Shown: one piece after another, positions 48,172 to 58,195 of the stretch | Position numbering within the stretch: the first letter of the stretch is position 1 | Layout of the letters: each line of letters opens with the position of its first letter | NCBI GenBank assembly: GCA_010405405.1 | Contig: MU004233.1 | Coordinates: forward strand, 437,067-501,066 | Reading direction: 5' to 3' | DNA length: 64,000 bases | Source of the DNA: Microthyrium microscopicum | Lineage: Eukaryota; Ascomycota; Dothideomycetes; Microthyriales; Microthyriaceae | Translations under genes and position numbers: made by a program | The notes under the pieces: model-generated | Told to the model about the DNA's origin: nothing | Databases searched by the model: none | What the model saw: only the letters and a program-made list of their open reading frames with translations

Positions 48172-49482
48172 ATGAACTACCTACCAAGCATGTCTAAAAA
48201 AGCAGAATCCAAACCTCCCGACCCCACCTCCCCAACGGACTCGTGTCCTCCAGAACCTCCAAACCCGCCAGTAGATCTCGACAACCCACCAGACGAAGAA
48301 GAACTAGAAGACCGCTTCGGCGAAACCATAGCCGCCGCACAAGCCGCCAAAAACTCCTACGATCGCGCCGAAGAAGCCCGACAACGAGCCCTCAAAGCCC
48401 AAACGCGCGTCCAACGCCTGCAAGCCGAATATGAGGCTGCCGACTTTGAAAAGATGGCGACCACACAGATTGAGCGCGCGAAAGTGCTAGAGAGTGGCGC
48501 ATGGCAAGGTTTTGGAGCGGGAGCGGGTATTGGGGCGGCGACGGGGATGGGAGTTGGCACGATCGTGGGGACGATTGTGGGCGCGACTACTACTATAGGC
48601 ACGGCTGGTCTTGGGGGATTGATTGGGGCGGGGGTTGGAGCGCTGCATGGGCCTTGGTTGAGTTTTACGGAGAAGCTTAAGCGTGGGGAGGTTGGACAGG
48701 GTGGAGAGGGTGGAGAGGAAGAGAAGGGTGAGAAGATGACCGATGGGAAGGGAGTGACAGGTGATGATGGGCAGGGGAATGGGAATGAGGATGGGGATCA
48801 AGAAATGGAAGACATTAATGCTGGCGCCATAGATGAGAAATCTGAAGGTGATGTTGATGAAAGCCATAAGAATACAAAGCCAGGACTGGATACGGAGCAA
48901 AGTGAAGATGTCCAAGCTAGCCAAGATGAAGAGTCTCAAGATGATGAGGAGAAGGAAGAAGAGGTAGACAGCAATTTGGGATACGAACAGCTTCAGTCTG
49001 ACGAGGAACCCGAACAAGACAAGGAACCTGAACAAGACAAGGAACCTGAACAAGACGAGGAACCTGAACAAGACGAGGAGCAAGAAGAGCAAAGCAATAA
49101 GCCTGAAGAGGATGTCATGGACCAAAAAGACGAAAGTCAGCCGCATGGGCCAAACTCCGACCAGTCCGATGAGAAACCAGAGCACGTTGAGAAACCTAGC
49201 AACACATCAATAAGGGTAGCTCGGTCGGACGAACCATCCAAGCACAAACCCAGGAAGTTGAAACGGAATCGATCCAAAGATTCGACAAACGCAGTGCGGA
49301 ATACGCCTAAAGCAGGACGAAACCCGCCGAGAAAGCTTGAATCTCGAGCCAAGTCGTCGCAATCTGCATCCCACGACATCAAGTGGGAAAATACTCAACT
49401 TCGAAAATTGCTCGATAGTAAAGATGTCACTAAAGCTGAGATCGAACAATTTCTACAAGAATCTTCCAAGAAAGTTGACTGA
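48172..49482 (+). CDS. Glycine-zipper protein with coiled coil and acidic repeats
   Basis: Uncharacterised protein of 436 residues in one exon. Order: a proline-rich N-terminus; a charged helical or coiled-coil segment from about residue 44 to 105 (EELEDRFGETIAAAQAAKNS ... RVQRLQAEYEAADF); a glycine zipper at about 112-160 (GFGAGAGIGAATGMGVGTIV ... GLGGLIGAGVGALHGP) able to insert in or associate with membranes; a long acidic region with tandem EPEQDK/E units; and a basic C-terminus ending in a helix (NTQLRKLLDSKDVTKAEIEQ). Glycine-zipper segments with helical heads occur in pore- or membrane-associated proteins, but no function can be assigned here. I start at ATG 48172. Confidence 0.75.
   Translation: MNYLPSMSKKAESKPPDPTSPTDSCPPEPPNPPVDLDNPPDEEELEDRFGETIAAAQAAKNSYDRAEEARQRALKAQTRVQRLQAEYEAADFEKMATTQIERAKVLESGAWQGFGAGAGIGAATGMGVGTIVGTIVGATTTIGTAGLGGLIGAGVGALHGPWLSFTEKLKRGEVGQGGEGGEEEKGEKMTDGKGVTGDDGQGNGNEDGDQEMEDINAGAIDEKSEGDVDESHKNTKPGLDTEQSEDVQASQDEESQDDEEKEEEVDSNLGYEQLQSDEEPEQDKEPEQDKEPEQDEEPEQDEEQEEQSNKPEEDVMDQKDESQPHGPNSDQSDEKPEHVEKPSNTSIRVARSDEPSKHKPRKLKRNRSKDSTNAVRNTPKAGRNPPRKLESRAKSSQSASHDIKWENTQLRKLLDSKDVTKAEIEQFLQESSKKVD
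49007..49080 (+). repeat. 18-bp coding tandem repeat (EPEQDK/E)
   Basis: About four consecutive copies of an 18-bp unit GAACCTGAACAAGACAAG, varying between AAG and GAG at the last codon. They encode EPEQDK or EPEQDE in the acidic region of the glycine-zipper protein. Copy number is likely to vary between strains. Confidence 0.85.
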
Positions 49483-50474
49483 TCTCTCATGAAAGAGAAC
49501 TTTTACCAGAACTCAACATCACATCCACTGGTTGACATGCGATAAATCTTCCACTCAATCGAAATGTGCTGCACGGTTCGGAGTTACAATCCCCAAATGC
49601 CCCTCGAAGGATTTGCTAATTACTCGGGAGCATCCGCATAATGCACCAACGGACATGAAAACGACAATTCATCCATGTCGACAAGGCTGAATTGTCCGGT
49701 TGAGACCCTAGCCTACTTACGCGGAATCTACTTCGCAGAACACAGCATTGTCCGCCAGTTCATTGGATTTACCATTCCAGAGCTGTTGGCTAACGATTAT
49801 ACCTCTTCATTGGGACCAGCACCGTCTGCCTTCAATGCCAATACGCTGAAGCAGTTACCGACTTGCCAGCGCTGCAGAGACCAATACAACCACAAGAGTC
49901 TTAGTGAGAATTCCTGAACTACCGAAGGGAGGATGTACCTCTAAGATCAGACATGATCATCCTGTGTAGGAAGAATGTATTGACGCTCCCGAAACTCAAG
50001 CGGCAGTACACGCCAAATTAGGAAGGAGATATATATCATTTTCCAAATTTTTACACGCAAAGAGCAAAAGTCTGAGAGGAGTAATGGAAGCAAATACAGC
50101 ATGAAGATAATCTCCTAATTCGCGCTATATTTAGTCGAACTGAGATCGGATTCAGGGTCTGGGAGCCCAAAACTTTCTTTCCTGACCAAAGTACGGCAAA
50201 TAGGCTCAAAATGGCTCAAGGACCGATCGGTACATCTTACCGGAAAATAGGATCTAGGTTTGCCTGGAGTCAATGTCCCTGTTGATTATCCTCGTATTAC
50301 ACAAAATCAGCCAATTAGCCCTCAGCTAAATCCTTCTCGGACGTTGTATGAATTATACCTGTACACCAAGGGGCCAATTCAATAATCGAGAAGATACCCA
50401 GAGACTACGCTTTCAGTAAGAGAGTGTTCAAAGAGTACTTAAAGGACAAACAATCGCAAATTGGAAAATGCAAA
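49483..50474. other. Intergenic with a weak 80-codon ORF at 49675-49917
   Basis: About 1 kb. The plus-strand ORF starting at 49675 (MSTRLNCPVETLAYLRGIYF ... CQRCRDQYNHK) has an ATG and one CxxC but no family I recognise. It may be chance or a fragment. No other feature is seen. Confidence 0.25.
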
Positions 50475-52257
50475 ATGATCAGCCTCAAACGCTTGAAAGT
50501 CTTCGATATGTTATCTTTTCCAAAAGTACTTATTTTCTTGCGGGTCATAACACAGACTGTATATGCCGACGAAGTCAGTGATGCATTGAAACCAACACCA
50601 ACAGCCACCGTTGCAAGTGGCCAAATCATCGGAACGACCACCCAGATCACAGGCGCAACAGGTTCAGTCACTATCAACAAGTACTTGGGTATCCCATATG
50701 CCGCGCCTCCAACAGGAACGAATCGGTTCTCAACTCCGCAGCCGCCAACAAAATGGACGACACCTCTGAGTACCACAAAGTACGCAAGTTCGTGTGTCCA
50801 GGTTTTTGGTTAGTAACACTTTTTTATTGAGCACTTCTTGTACGAAAACTAATCTGAGTTATAGCACCATTGTCTTTCCGAAATTTTACAGAGGCAGTGT
50901 TCAACAATCCTGCACCTGCTGAAAGCGAAGATTGTTTATACATCAATGTTTATGCTCCAAAGAAATCTTGGAACATTACTGCGCCTCCGTACCCGGTCAT
51001 GTACTGGATGTATGGAGGAGCATGGGAATTTGGAAATGCTGGCCAGCCCTGGTATGACGGGTCGCATTTCGCGGCTTTGGAAGACGCTGTGCTAGTCAGC
51101 GTGAACTATCGCACAAACGGTAAGCATTTTCAACCTCAAGGGTCAAATATTCATGTCTAAACTGTACAGTATTTGGCTTCCCAATCAGCCCAACAACAGA
51201 TCTGAAAAGTCAAAATCTCGGGATGCTAGACCAACGCGCCGGTCTCCAGTGGGTGCAAGACAACATCGTCCACTTTGGAGGCGATAAGAACCGCGTCACA
51301 ATCTTTGGGCAATCCGCCGGTGCCTTTGCTGTAGATGCGCTCATCACAAGCTACGCATCTGGTGCCTCTCGCCCATTCCAAGCAGCAATCATGCAAAGCG
51401 GCGTATATGCCTATCTCGTAGCGCCAGTCTGCAACAACGCAGACTATGCCTCCTGGAACAGCCTTGCCACCGCCTTGAAATGCACCGGCACAGATGCTCA
51501 AATCTACAGCTGCGTAAAATCCGCGACCGCCGCGCAACTCAAAAGCGCCCAAGAAGCCGACCCAGGAATCACATTCGGCAAAGCATGCGACGAAGTAACC
51601 ATGGTCTCCAATCCACGCACCCGCCTAGAAGCTGGAAACACCGCCAACGTACCCGTAATGCTCGGCACGAACACCGAAGACGGTAGTTTCTACAGCTTTC
51701 CCTACGGTCTAAACACAACAGCCTACATGAACACGTACTTCCCAGGAAACGCGGCTTTCCAACAACAAGTCCTGGCCGCATATCCCATAGGCTCAGAGGG
51801 CCGCACAGATGCGCAATACCAATTGGCTCAGATCCATACAGATTGGTTCTTTCACTGTCCGGCAGTGTGGTATGGTCAAGCATCTTCGACGTTCAAACCG
51901 ACATATCGGTATCTCTTTAGTGCTACATTCACGAATACGCGCGCTCAGGAGTCGCAGTGGCTGACTCAATACCAAGGAGCGTATCATACTTCTGAGATAC
52001 CCATCGTGTTTTCCTCTTACAGTACATCTAATGTAGATGCCACTGAGCCGGTGTTATCGAATACCATGAGAGGTGCCTGGGCAGCTTTTGCGAGAAATCC
52101 AAATGCTGCGCCTATTTCGAATTGGCCAAAGGTTGGGTCGGCGGCGGCGGATGTGTACAGTTTTGGAACGAGCAGTAGTGGTGCAGTGAGTGATACTGGT
52201 GCGAGTAGGTGTATGGGTACCGGTGTTTGGGCGCCGCTTAGGACGTATCATGCGTAG
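50475..52257 (+). CDS. Secreted type-B carboxylesterase/lipase
   Basis: Alpha/beta-hydrolase of the carboxylesterase type-B family, cleaving ester bonds, probably extracellular. Exons are 50475-50808, 50865-51119 and 51170-52257, about 558 residues. A hydrophobic N-terminus (MLSFPKVLIFLRVITQTVYA if starting at ATG 50508) looks like a signal peptide, and that start may be the true one. Family marks are YLGIPYAAPPTG, SEDCLYINVYAP, YGGAWEFGNAGQPW (oxyanion loop), the nucleophile VTIFGQSAGAFAVD, the acidic residue in NTEDGSFYSFPYG and the catalytic His in YQGAYHTSEIPIVF. All triad residues are present. It is an isolated gene. Confidence 0.88.
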
Positions 52258-53352
52258 AAAATTGTTGGTGATGTTGGGTTGGAGACGATTCAATGAAGCT
52301 TTTGTCGATATTTGCACAATGTCATCTCGGGTAGATTCTCAGGATGGTGATTCCCAATATACAATGTTTGCTCATTATATCTGACTGACGTTGATTTTGA
52401 AAGTCATGAATTATTGAACTTGTAGCATGGATTGACGAGATCGAAGGACCAGAAGTTGTCATGTAGTTGATTTGAATTGGAATTTCGAAGATTTCCAAAA
52501 CAAAGGATGTCACTATTAACAATATATAGTTCGTTCATCTTTATATCAAATTGCTATTCCCATTACTTCATGTTCTTGTCAGTCGATGTTCTTGTGCAAA
52601 TGCTGAATATCTAGAGATAATAAAACAGTTACCATTCTGGGTTGGAATTCTAGTAATTACTAGGTGCACCATTTGCAGGATATATTTCAAATATTGTGGA
52701 TTTCTGATATCTGTCAGTAGAGTAACTGTTCCTGTGGTCGTTAAGGTGCCTTCAATGTGGCCATCCAAACAATTTTGGAGAAGCAGACAACTACTGGATT
52801 TTTCACCTGCATACAGAAAGAAAGCATTACATTATTTCTATTTGTACTTACAACTTTCAACTTTCAACTTACCAGTCGACTAATGTAATCTTAGTCATTT
52901 ACCGTCATCTCAGTGTGGAGCTTGGGCTGCGCTTTGCTGCCTTGCAATTGGCTACCCGCATTTCTCCCTCCAACTCCCTGCCTCGCGTCTGTTCTCGACC
53001 TCAAATCTTATCACAACTACAGTTCTCGCAGTCTCGAGTCGTCCACCCCCATAGCCGTTCAGTAATACAGATCATCATCTTATCGTCATATTGTTTTTAC
53101 TTCCAGTAGTACACATGGCTTGACAAGCGCTTCCTCGCCTTCTCCCTGCGACTTGCGAAGAATCAGTTGTCTTAAAGCAGGAGCTCTACACCCATTGTGC
53201 TAGAGCGATCCGAATCCAAGGCGCTGGTTTACCATCAGGATCGTCATCCAAAGCTGGAACACAGCTCTATCCATGCGCATCAATTTGGACCAAACATCTT
53301 TTTACTGGTCATATCACCACTCCATTATAGGTCATTGTTTTAGACGCTCATA
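52258..53352. other. Intergenic, no gene seen
   Basis: About 1.1 kb between two plus-strand genes. The last ~450 bp are pyrimidine-rich and likely 5' leader and promoter of the DUF2985 gene. No RNA gene was recognised. Confidence 0.45.
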
Positions 53353-54759
53353 ATGCAGAGCCCTCCCTCAGAGTCTCAACAAGTCGCGGCAGAGCCCTTG
53401 CCAGCTGCCACCGACGGCCAGACTACATCATCGACTGCCAAACATGAAAGCCCACCGCCATCCCCTGGAGTCTGGCGGAGAAGAACTCTGTCCCTAATCC
53501 AGGCCGACATCCCTCGAGGCATGTCCGGTATGACCGGTATAGCAGCTGGTCGCGCCCCAACGCTCTCCGAAGTCCGCCAAGGAGCCTTCGTAGTCGACGA
53601 CAACGAGCGACGACAACAATTCGAAACCGCCGATACACCACCAAGTCGGCGCTCAACAATGTCAGGACGTAAGGGGTCCAAGGCATCGATCACATCACCC
53701 ACCACAGCTGGCGTAACGCGCCAACCATCTCACCCCATCACTGAAGAACCTTCAAACCTTGATGGACCGGCTCTAGACCGCTCCGCAACAACAACTTCCA
53801 TCTCGCACACCCAAACAGTCCCCGATAAGCTCGACGCCACTGTCACGCCGAATCCCTTAACATCTCACCCTACCATAATAGATCTTGAACGTACCGATTC
53901 AGGAACATACCCCAATGGTTACAAATTTCCACCCAAGCACACATGGAAGGAAGCCACTGTAATAGGCTTCAAAGCCTTCATCAAATTTACCTTCGGCTCC
54001 TGGTTCGGCTTCGCTATAGTATTCTACTGCGTCCAGATCGTCGGCTGGGGCGGCATGATCTTCCTACTCCTATGCACCGCCGGCGATCCACGCATGTGCT
54101 GGCTCCAAAAGCCAAACGGCGAATGGTACACAGACTGCAGCGACAAACACACTAGCAAGAGTCTGTGGATTGAGATTGATGCTCAGGTGTTAACAGGGCT
54201 ATTCTGCGTGACAGCCTTTGGGCTGGCGCCATGGCGGTGTAAAGATTTATATCATTTGATGCAATTTCGGGCGAAGAAAGATTATATGGCACTGCGCAAG
54301 TTGGCGGCGGCTAACAATGGATGGTTTCGCTTACCGGGAAGCCATCATCTGGATCCGTTGATCAATCCAACCGAGTTGGTAGCTGGACGTGACGATGATG
54401 CGATTGAATTACTTCCATATCCGCTGGAGAAGGCATCGCCGGCGCCATGGACGGGACTACGTGCCATGCCGACACCGTTGTGGAAGTTGGATTTTGTGGT
54501 GTGGTTGATGTTCATGAACACGATCTTTCAGGTTATTCTCTGCGGGTTCATGTGGGGACAGACGCGCTATACTAGAGCTTCGTGGACGACTGCGTTGTTC
54601 ATTGTATTGGGTATGTTGAGTGGTATGGCGGCGGGATGGGTTCAGTTTACGGAAACGAAGAAGATCAAGAAGCGGGAGGGTGTTCCATTGGAGAAGAACC
54701 AGGAGCTTGAGCTTGCGAAGATGGACAATAAGGAGGCTAGGACGCAAGAAACTGTTTGA
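53353..54759 (+). CDS. DUF2985-type integral membrane protein
   Basis: 468 residues, one exon. A long Ser/Thr/Pro-rich cytoplasmic N-terminus (to about residue 190) is followed by FGSWFGFAIVFYCVQIVGWG and GGMIFLLLCTAGDPRMCWLQ, the hallmark of fungal DUF2985 proteins. Further helices are LTGLFCVTAFGLAPWRCKDL, FVVWLMFMNTIFQVILCGFM and ALFIVLGMLSGMAAGWVQF. An intracellular segment carries GWFRLPGSHHLDPL. The tail is basic, then acidic. Members are fungal membrane proteins without a settled function. I see no signal peptide and nothing broken. Confidence 0.8.
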   Translation: MQSPPSESQQVAAEPLPAATDGQTTSSTAKHESPPPSPGVWRRRTLSLIQADIPRGMSGMTGIAAGRAPTLSEVRQGAFVVDDNERRQQFETADTPPSRRSTMSGRKGSKASITSPTTAGVTRQPSHPITEEPSNLDGPALDRSATTTSISHTQTVPDKLDATVTPNPLTSHPTIIDLERTDSGTYPNGYKFPPKHTWKEATVIGFKAFIKFTFGSWFGFAIVFYCVQIVGWGGMIFLLLCTAGDPRMCWLQKPNGEWYTDCSDKHTSKSLWIEIDAQVLTGLFCVTAFGLAPWRCKDLYHLMQFRAKKDYMALRKLAAANNGWFRLPGSHHLDPLINPTELVAGRDDDAIELLPYPLEKASPAPWTGLRAMPTPLWKLDFVVWLMFMNTIFQVILCGFMWGQTRYTRASWTTALFIVLGMLSGMAAGWVQFTETKKIKKREGVPLEKNQELELAKMDNKEARTQETV

Positions 54760-55468
54760 TTCATTCTTTGGGTTTGAGTATTAGCGATTTATTCGACGCA
54801 TGAGCTTTTATTCTTATAATACTAGTATACTAATTGAGTATTCTGAAGTCGCCTTTAAGACTTTCCGATTCTCGTCAACCAGCAATGAGAGCTTTGCTTG
54901 CATCATACGTTCTCAACTATTATCCGCATTTTCGGGATTTGCAAGTCAAGGACCATTCTTACTCATAACTGCGAACCAAATTGTAAAGTGGATGCCCGTC
55001 AGGTTGCTGTAGCTTATTACTTGCGTGATCCTGTGATCTCTTAACATCTGGAGGATGCGGTTCAAAAGCGTGAGGCTCGGACAAGCAACCGACTATCAAT
55101 ACCCCGGATATTCATATCCCCACATTTGTGACGAAGCATAGCTCATGTAATCTCTCAAAATCAAAAACTCAAATTTGAGTTATATTTGCAAGACTCTAAA
55201 ACACTTGTAAGCAAAACTCAAAATCTTCGTCGCGAGTATGACAGCCGTGATCGAAGTGTGCGACCATAAATTCAATGCTAACATGTCAAAATCTTGTTCT
55301 AGTCCATGTCCCTTAAGTCGCATGAGAATGAAAATGACAGCCGGTCCCGATGTGATTAACATTGGTCCTATGACAACCTGAGAGCATACATATAACTCCA
55401 GAGGATCCCATCGGTGATATCTGCCTCAAACCATAGCATCAAATATCATTTTGCAAACCTTCCACAAC
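54760..55468. other. Intergenic, no gene seen
   Basis: About 700 bp without supported features. Confidence 0.4.
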
Positions 55469-56049
55469 ATGTCTGAATACGATAAAAATCCTCACGCACC
55501 AAACGGCAAGCAAAGCAAGCTCATCAAGATAACAGAATATCTCAAGAAATTGCCAAACATCACTGATGAGCAATTTCATCAGCACTGGAATTCTACTCAT
55601 GTTAATATTGCCATGAAGAGTCCCCTGTTTCGGAAACATGTTCGCTACTATAATCAGGTTTGGCACTCGCTCCCCCAAGACCAATTGGTAACTGAGATTC
55701 CCTAGTTCCATATTACTCCCGAAGATCGTGCATTGGCAGCAAAGCTAGGTCCCGTGCTAGAGTATGATGGTGTAGTCGAGTTGTGGATGGACAGCATGGA
55801 AGATTGGGAAGCAATTGTCGCGGACAAGGAGTTTTTGGCGACCATTTTCCGTGAGCTGAGACGTTTCTGGGAAGGGAACTGTGCTAATGGTGTGTAGCTG
55901 ATGAGAAGAAATTTCTGCAAACGCCGGTGCAGTTCATGATTGGAAGAGATACACTCGTTATTCCATATAATGAGAGTAATGAGGATGCGAAGGACATGAG
56001 GATCAAGACTGGAAGAGAGTCAGAGCCTGCAGAGGCCTGTATACCATAA
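55469..56049 (+). pseudogene. EthD-domain protein, interrupted
   Basis: Dimeric alpha/beta-barrel (EthD) family, whose fungal members are often tailoring enzymes of polyketide or pigment pathways. The first 78 codons read cleanly (LIKITEYLKKLPNITDEQFH, then HWNSTHVNIA). A TAG at 55703-55705 stops the frame, which then continues FHITPEDRALAAKLGPVLEY and YDGVVELWMDS. A second break at 55890-55897 shifts the frame, after which ADEKKFLQTPVQFMIGRDTL follows to a TAA at 56049. Oddly, both breaks are bounded by GT...AG: GTAACTGAGATTCCCTAG (18 nt, in frame) and GTGTGTAG (8 nt, frame-correcting if absent). Neither is long enough for a normal fungal intron. It is most likely a decayed gene. It ends about 90 bp from the convergent MFS gene. 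Confidence 0.65.
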
Positions 56050-56134
56050 ATTCTGATATTTGTTACTGTTCTTAAAGGCAGGCTCACTCGTCTATGAGAA
56101 GGTCTAGTGTCTAGAATGGAGCTATATTCTAGTG

Positions 56135-57778
56135 TCATTTGTTCTCCTGTAGCGCTTTTTCTGCTCTTTCGTCGACCGTCAGCTCGCTTTTTGCCTTTCC
56201 TATTTTGACAAATACAGCGATGATGACGAGGGACATGATTGCACATGCAGTCGCCAGCCAAAAGGCTGCCTTGTATGTACCATTCGTATTCGATTTCTGG
56301 CTTGCTTCTGCCATATCTGCAACTCCAAGCCAGAAACTCATGCCCAGAAATAGGACGCTGTTGATGACGGCACCGGCTAGACCCTGTCTACGTTTGGGTA
56401 AGCTGGTAGTGATGAAAATGTTGGCTACGCCGTAGGTGACATCCACGCCAAGGGTGGCACCTAGCATGGCTGGAAAGATATACGCCCAGTAGCTCGGATT
56501 ACCTGACGGTATCGTTGCTAGAAGCACAGCACAGACCAAATATCCAAGAGAGGCAACGAATAAAGCCACCTTGCCAGACAGGAGATGAAGGGTGAAACCC
56601 CCGACTGTAGCGACGAATATTCCTCCCAGTGCCATGGGAACGTACCAAGCAACACAAAGAAGACCAGTGACACCGCGAACGTATTGAATACTATTTGAGA
56701 TTAGATCAGGTCGATGTGATGCAAGGAGACGACTTACTAGAAGCTCGAGTACAGCAGATATATTCCAAAGACTCCAAAGGAGAAGAAGCAAGAGAACAGT
56801 AAAGGAACCATTGACTTGACCTTGAATAAATCAAAAGGCAGCAGCGGCGATTTCGACACCCATCCTTGCGTGTAAAATGCGGCGATTAGAAACATCGTAC
56901 CAAATGTGAACGTCAAGTATATTTGTGGTGATCTCCAGCCGCCTTCAGTATGAGCGCTGTCTGTCAACGCAAATACAACTAAAAGTAAGCCGGGCACGAT
57001 TGTAAATACTCCCCACCAGTCCATCGTGGCTCCTTCTGTCTTGATCGTTTCTGATGGAGCAGCCAGCAATGCCATTGGAGCAACGACGAAGAGTACGATT
57101 GCACCAATCCAGAAATACCACCGCCAGGAGAGATATTGCGTCGTGATACCACCTGAAAAGATGCCAGCAAAGAAACCAATAGGCGATAGAGCTCCGTAAA
57201 GACTGAAGACGAGATTCTTTCGTGGCCCAGGACGGTATGTGCTTCCCATCAACATAACTCCTGATGGTAAGAACGCTGCTGGGCCGAGTCCTTGCAGAGA
57301 TCGGCAAATTATGAGCATGATGTAAGTCTGGCTGAATCCACAGATCAGGGACCAGATTGCGAACCAGAACAGTCCGCAAACAAACACTCGATAGCTACCC
57401 CAGACGTCGGCCAGGCGAGCGAATGGTAGCAAAACTGCACCGGCGACGAGCGAGAAGGCGCTTGCAGGCCAGATTTGTAGCTCTTCTGGTATGTTGAGTT
57501 CTGTTGCCAGTGTGGGAGCGATTAGTCCGAATCCGCTGATGAAATATTCCTGGACAATATTTTAGGAACCATAGAGTACACTAGTTACCGGGATAAACAC
57601 TTACCGCTATGAACATCGAGGCGAGCAACGAGAAGCAGAACCCGATCTCTGCAAACGATGTACGGAAGGCATCAGGTCGTTGTCTACCGAGCCTTTCAAT
57701 GTCTGCTTCTGAGAGTATGCCGGCTGGTAAACCCAACTCGGCGTCCTTCGATACATGGTCATTTCGTTCCGCCTTCAT
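56135..57778 (-). CDS. MFS exporter, DHA2-like
   Basis: Major facilitator superfamily drug or metabolite proton antiporter in the plasma or vacuolar membrane, about 510 residues. Three exons join at FIA-EYFISG (intron about 57.54-57.60 kb) and SSFY-IQYVRG (about 56.69-56.74 kb). Landmarks are EYFISGFGLIAPTLATELNI, the motif A loop LADVWGSYRVFVCGLFW, CRSLQGLGPAAFLPSG, SWRWYFWIGAIVLF and the late segment LPKRRQGLAGAVINSVLFLG typical of the DHA2 (14-helix) branch. The cytoplasmic N-terminus is acidic. The tail ends DERAEKALQENK. It faces the broken EthD gene; the two might be leftovers of one metabolite locus. Confidence 0.88.
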
Positions 57779-58195
57779 AGTCTGGGTACCTAATTACCGA
57801 CTTGGTGAATGGAAAGATGCATCTTGAGCATAGAGAAGTCTGGACATATTTATGCGCGACGAACTAGCTTCGAATCCCATCGAACGCGCCCTATAGAGGA
57901 CAAGTTCGTCATGCTTATATTTGCGCCGTCGCGACTTGTATTTCAAAGCCGGTTCTCACAATCAATGCTCGAGCTAGTGTCGATGAGATTGGACGTTCTT
58001 GACGTTCCAATGATGAAGAAAGCCCGCAAAGATGACGATCTAGTCCGAAATAGGAAGCCAAGACACAACTCTTGCATCGCCAGGTTTTAGCGTCGGATCG
58101 TGAGTTCGTACCTAACCTAACTTCACTTTCCCCAGATCAGAGCTTGCCAGTATCCGAAATGTAGGTTTGACCACTTTCTTATCATTCGTTATCAT
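57779..58195. other. Intergenic, no gene seen
   Basis: About 420 bp between the MFS start and the 3' end of the aspartic-protease-like gene. No supported feature. Confidence 0.4.

Noticed and set aside
48487-49185. 232-codon minus-strand ORF rich in Leu/Phe
   Set aside because: It is the antisense shadow of the acidic repeat region of the glycine-zipper gene, and its apparent membrane helices are artefacts of Glu/Lys codons read backwards.
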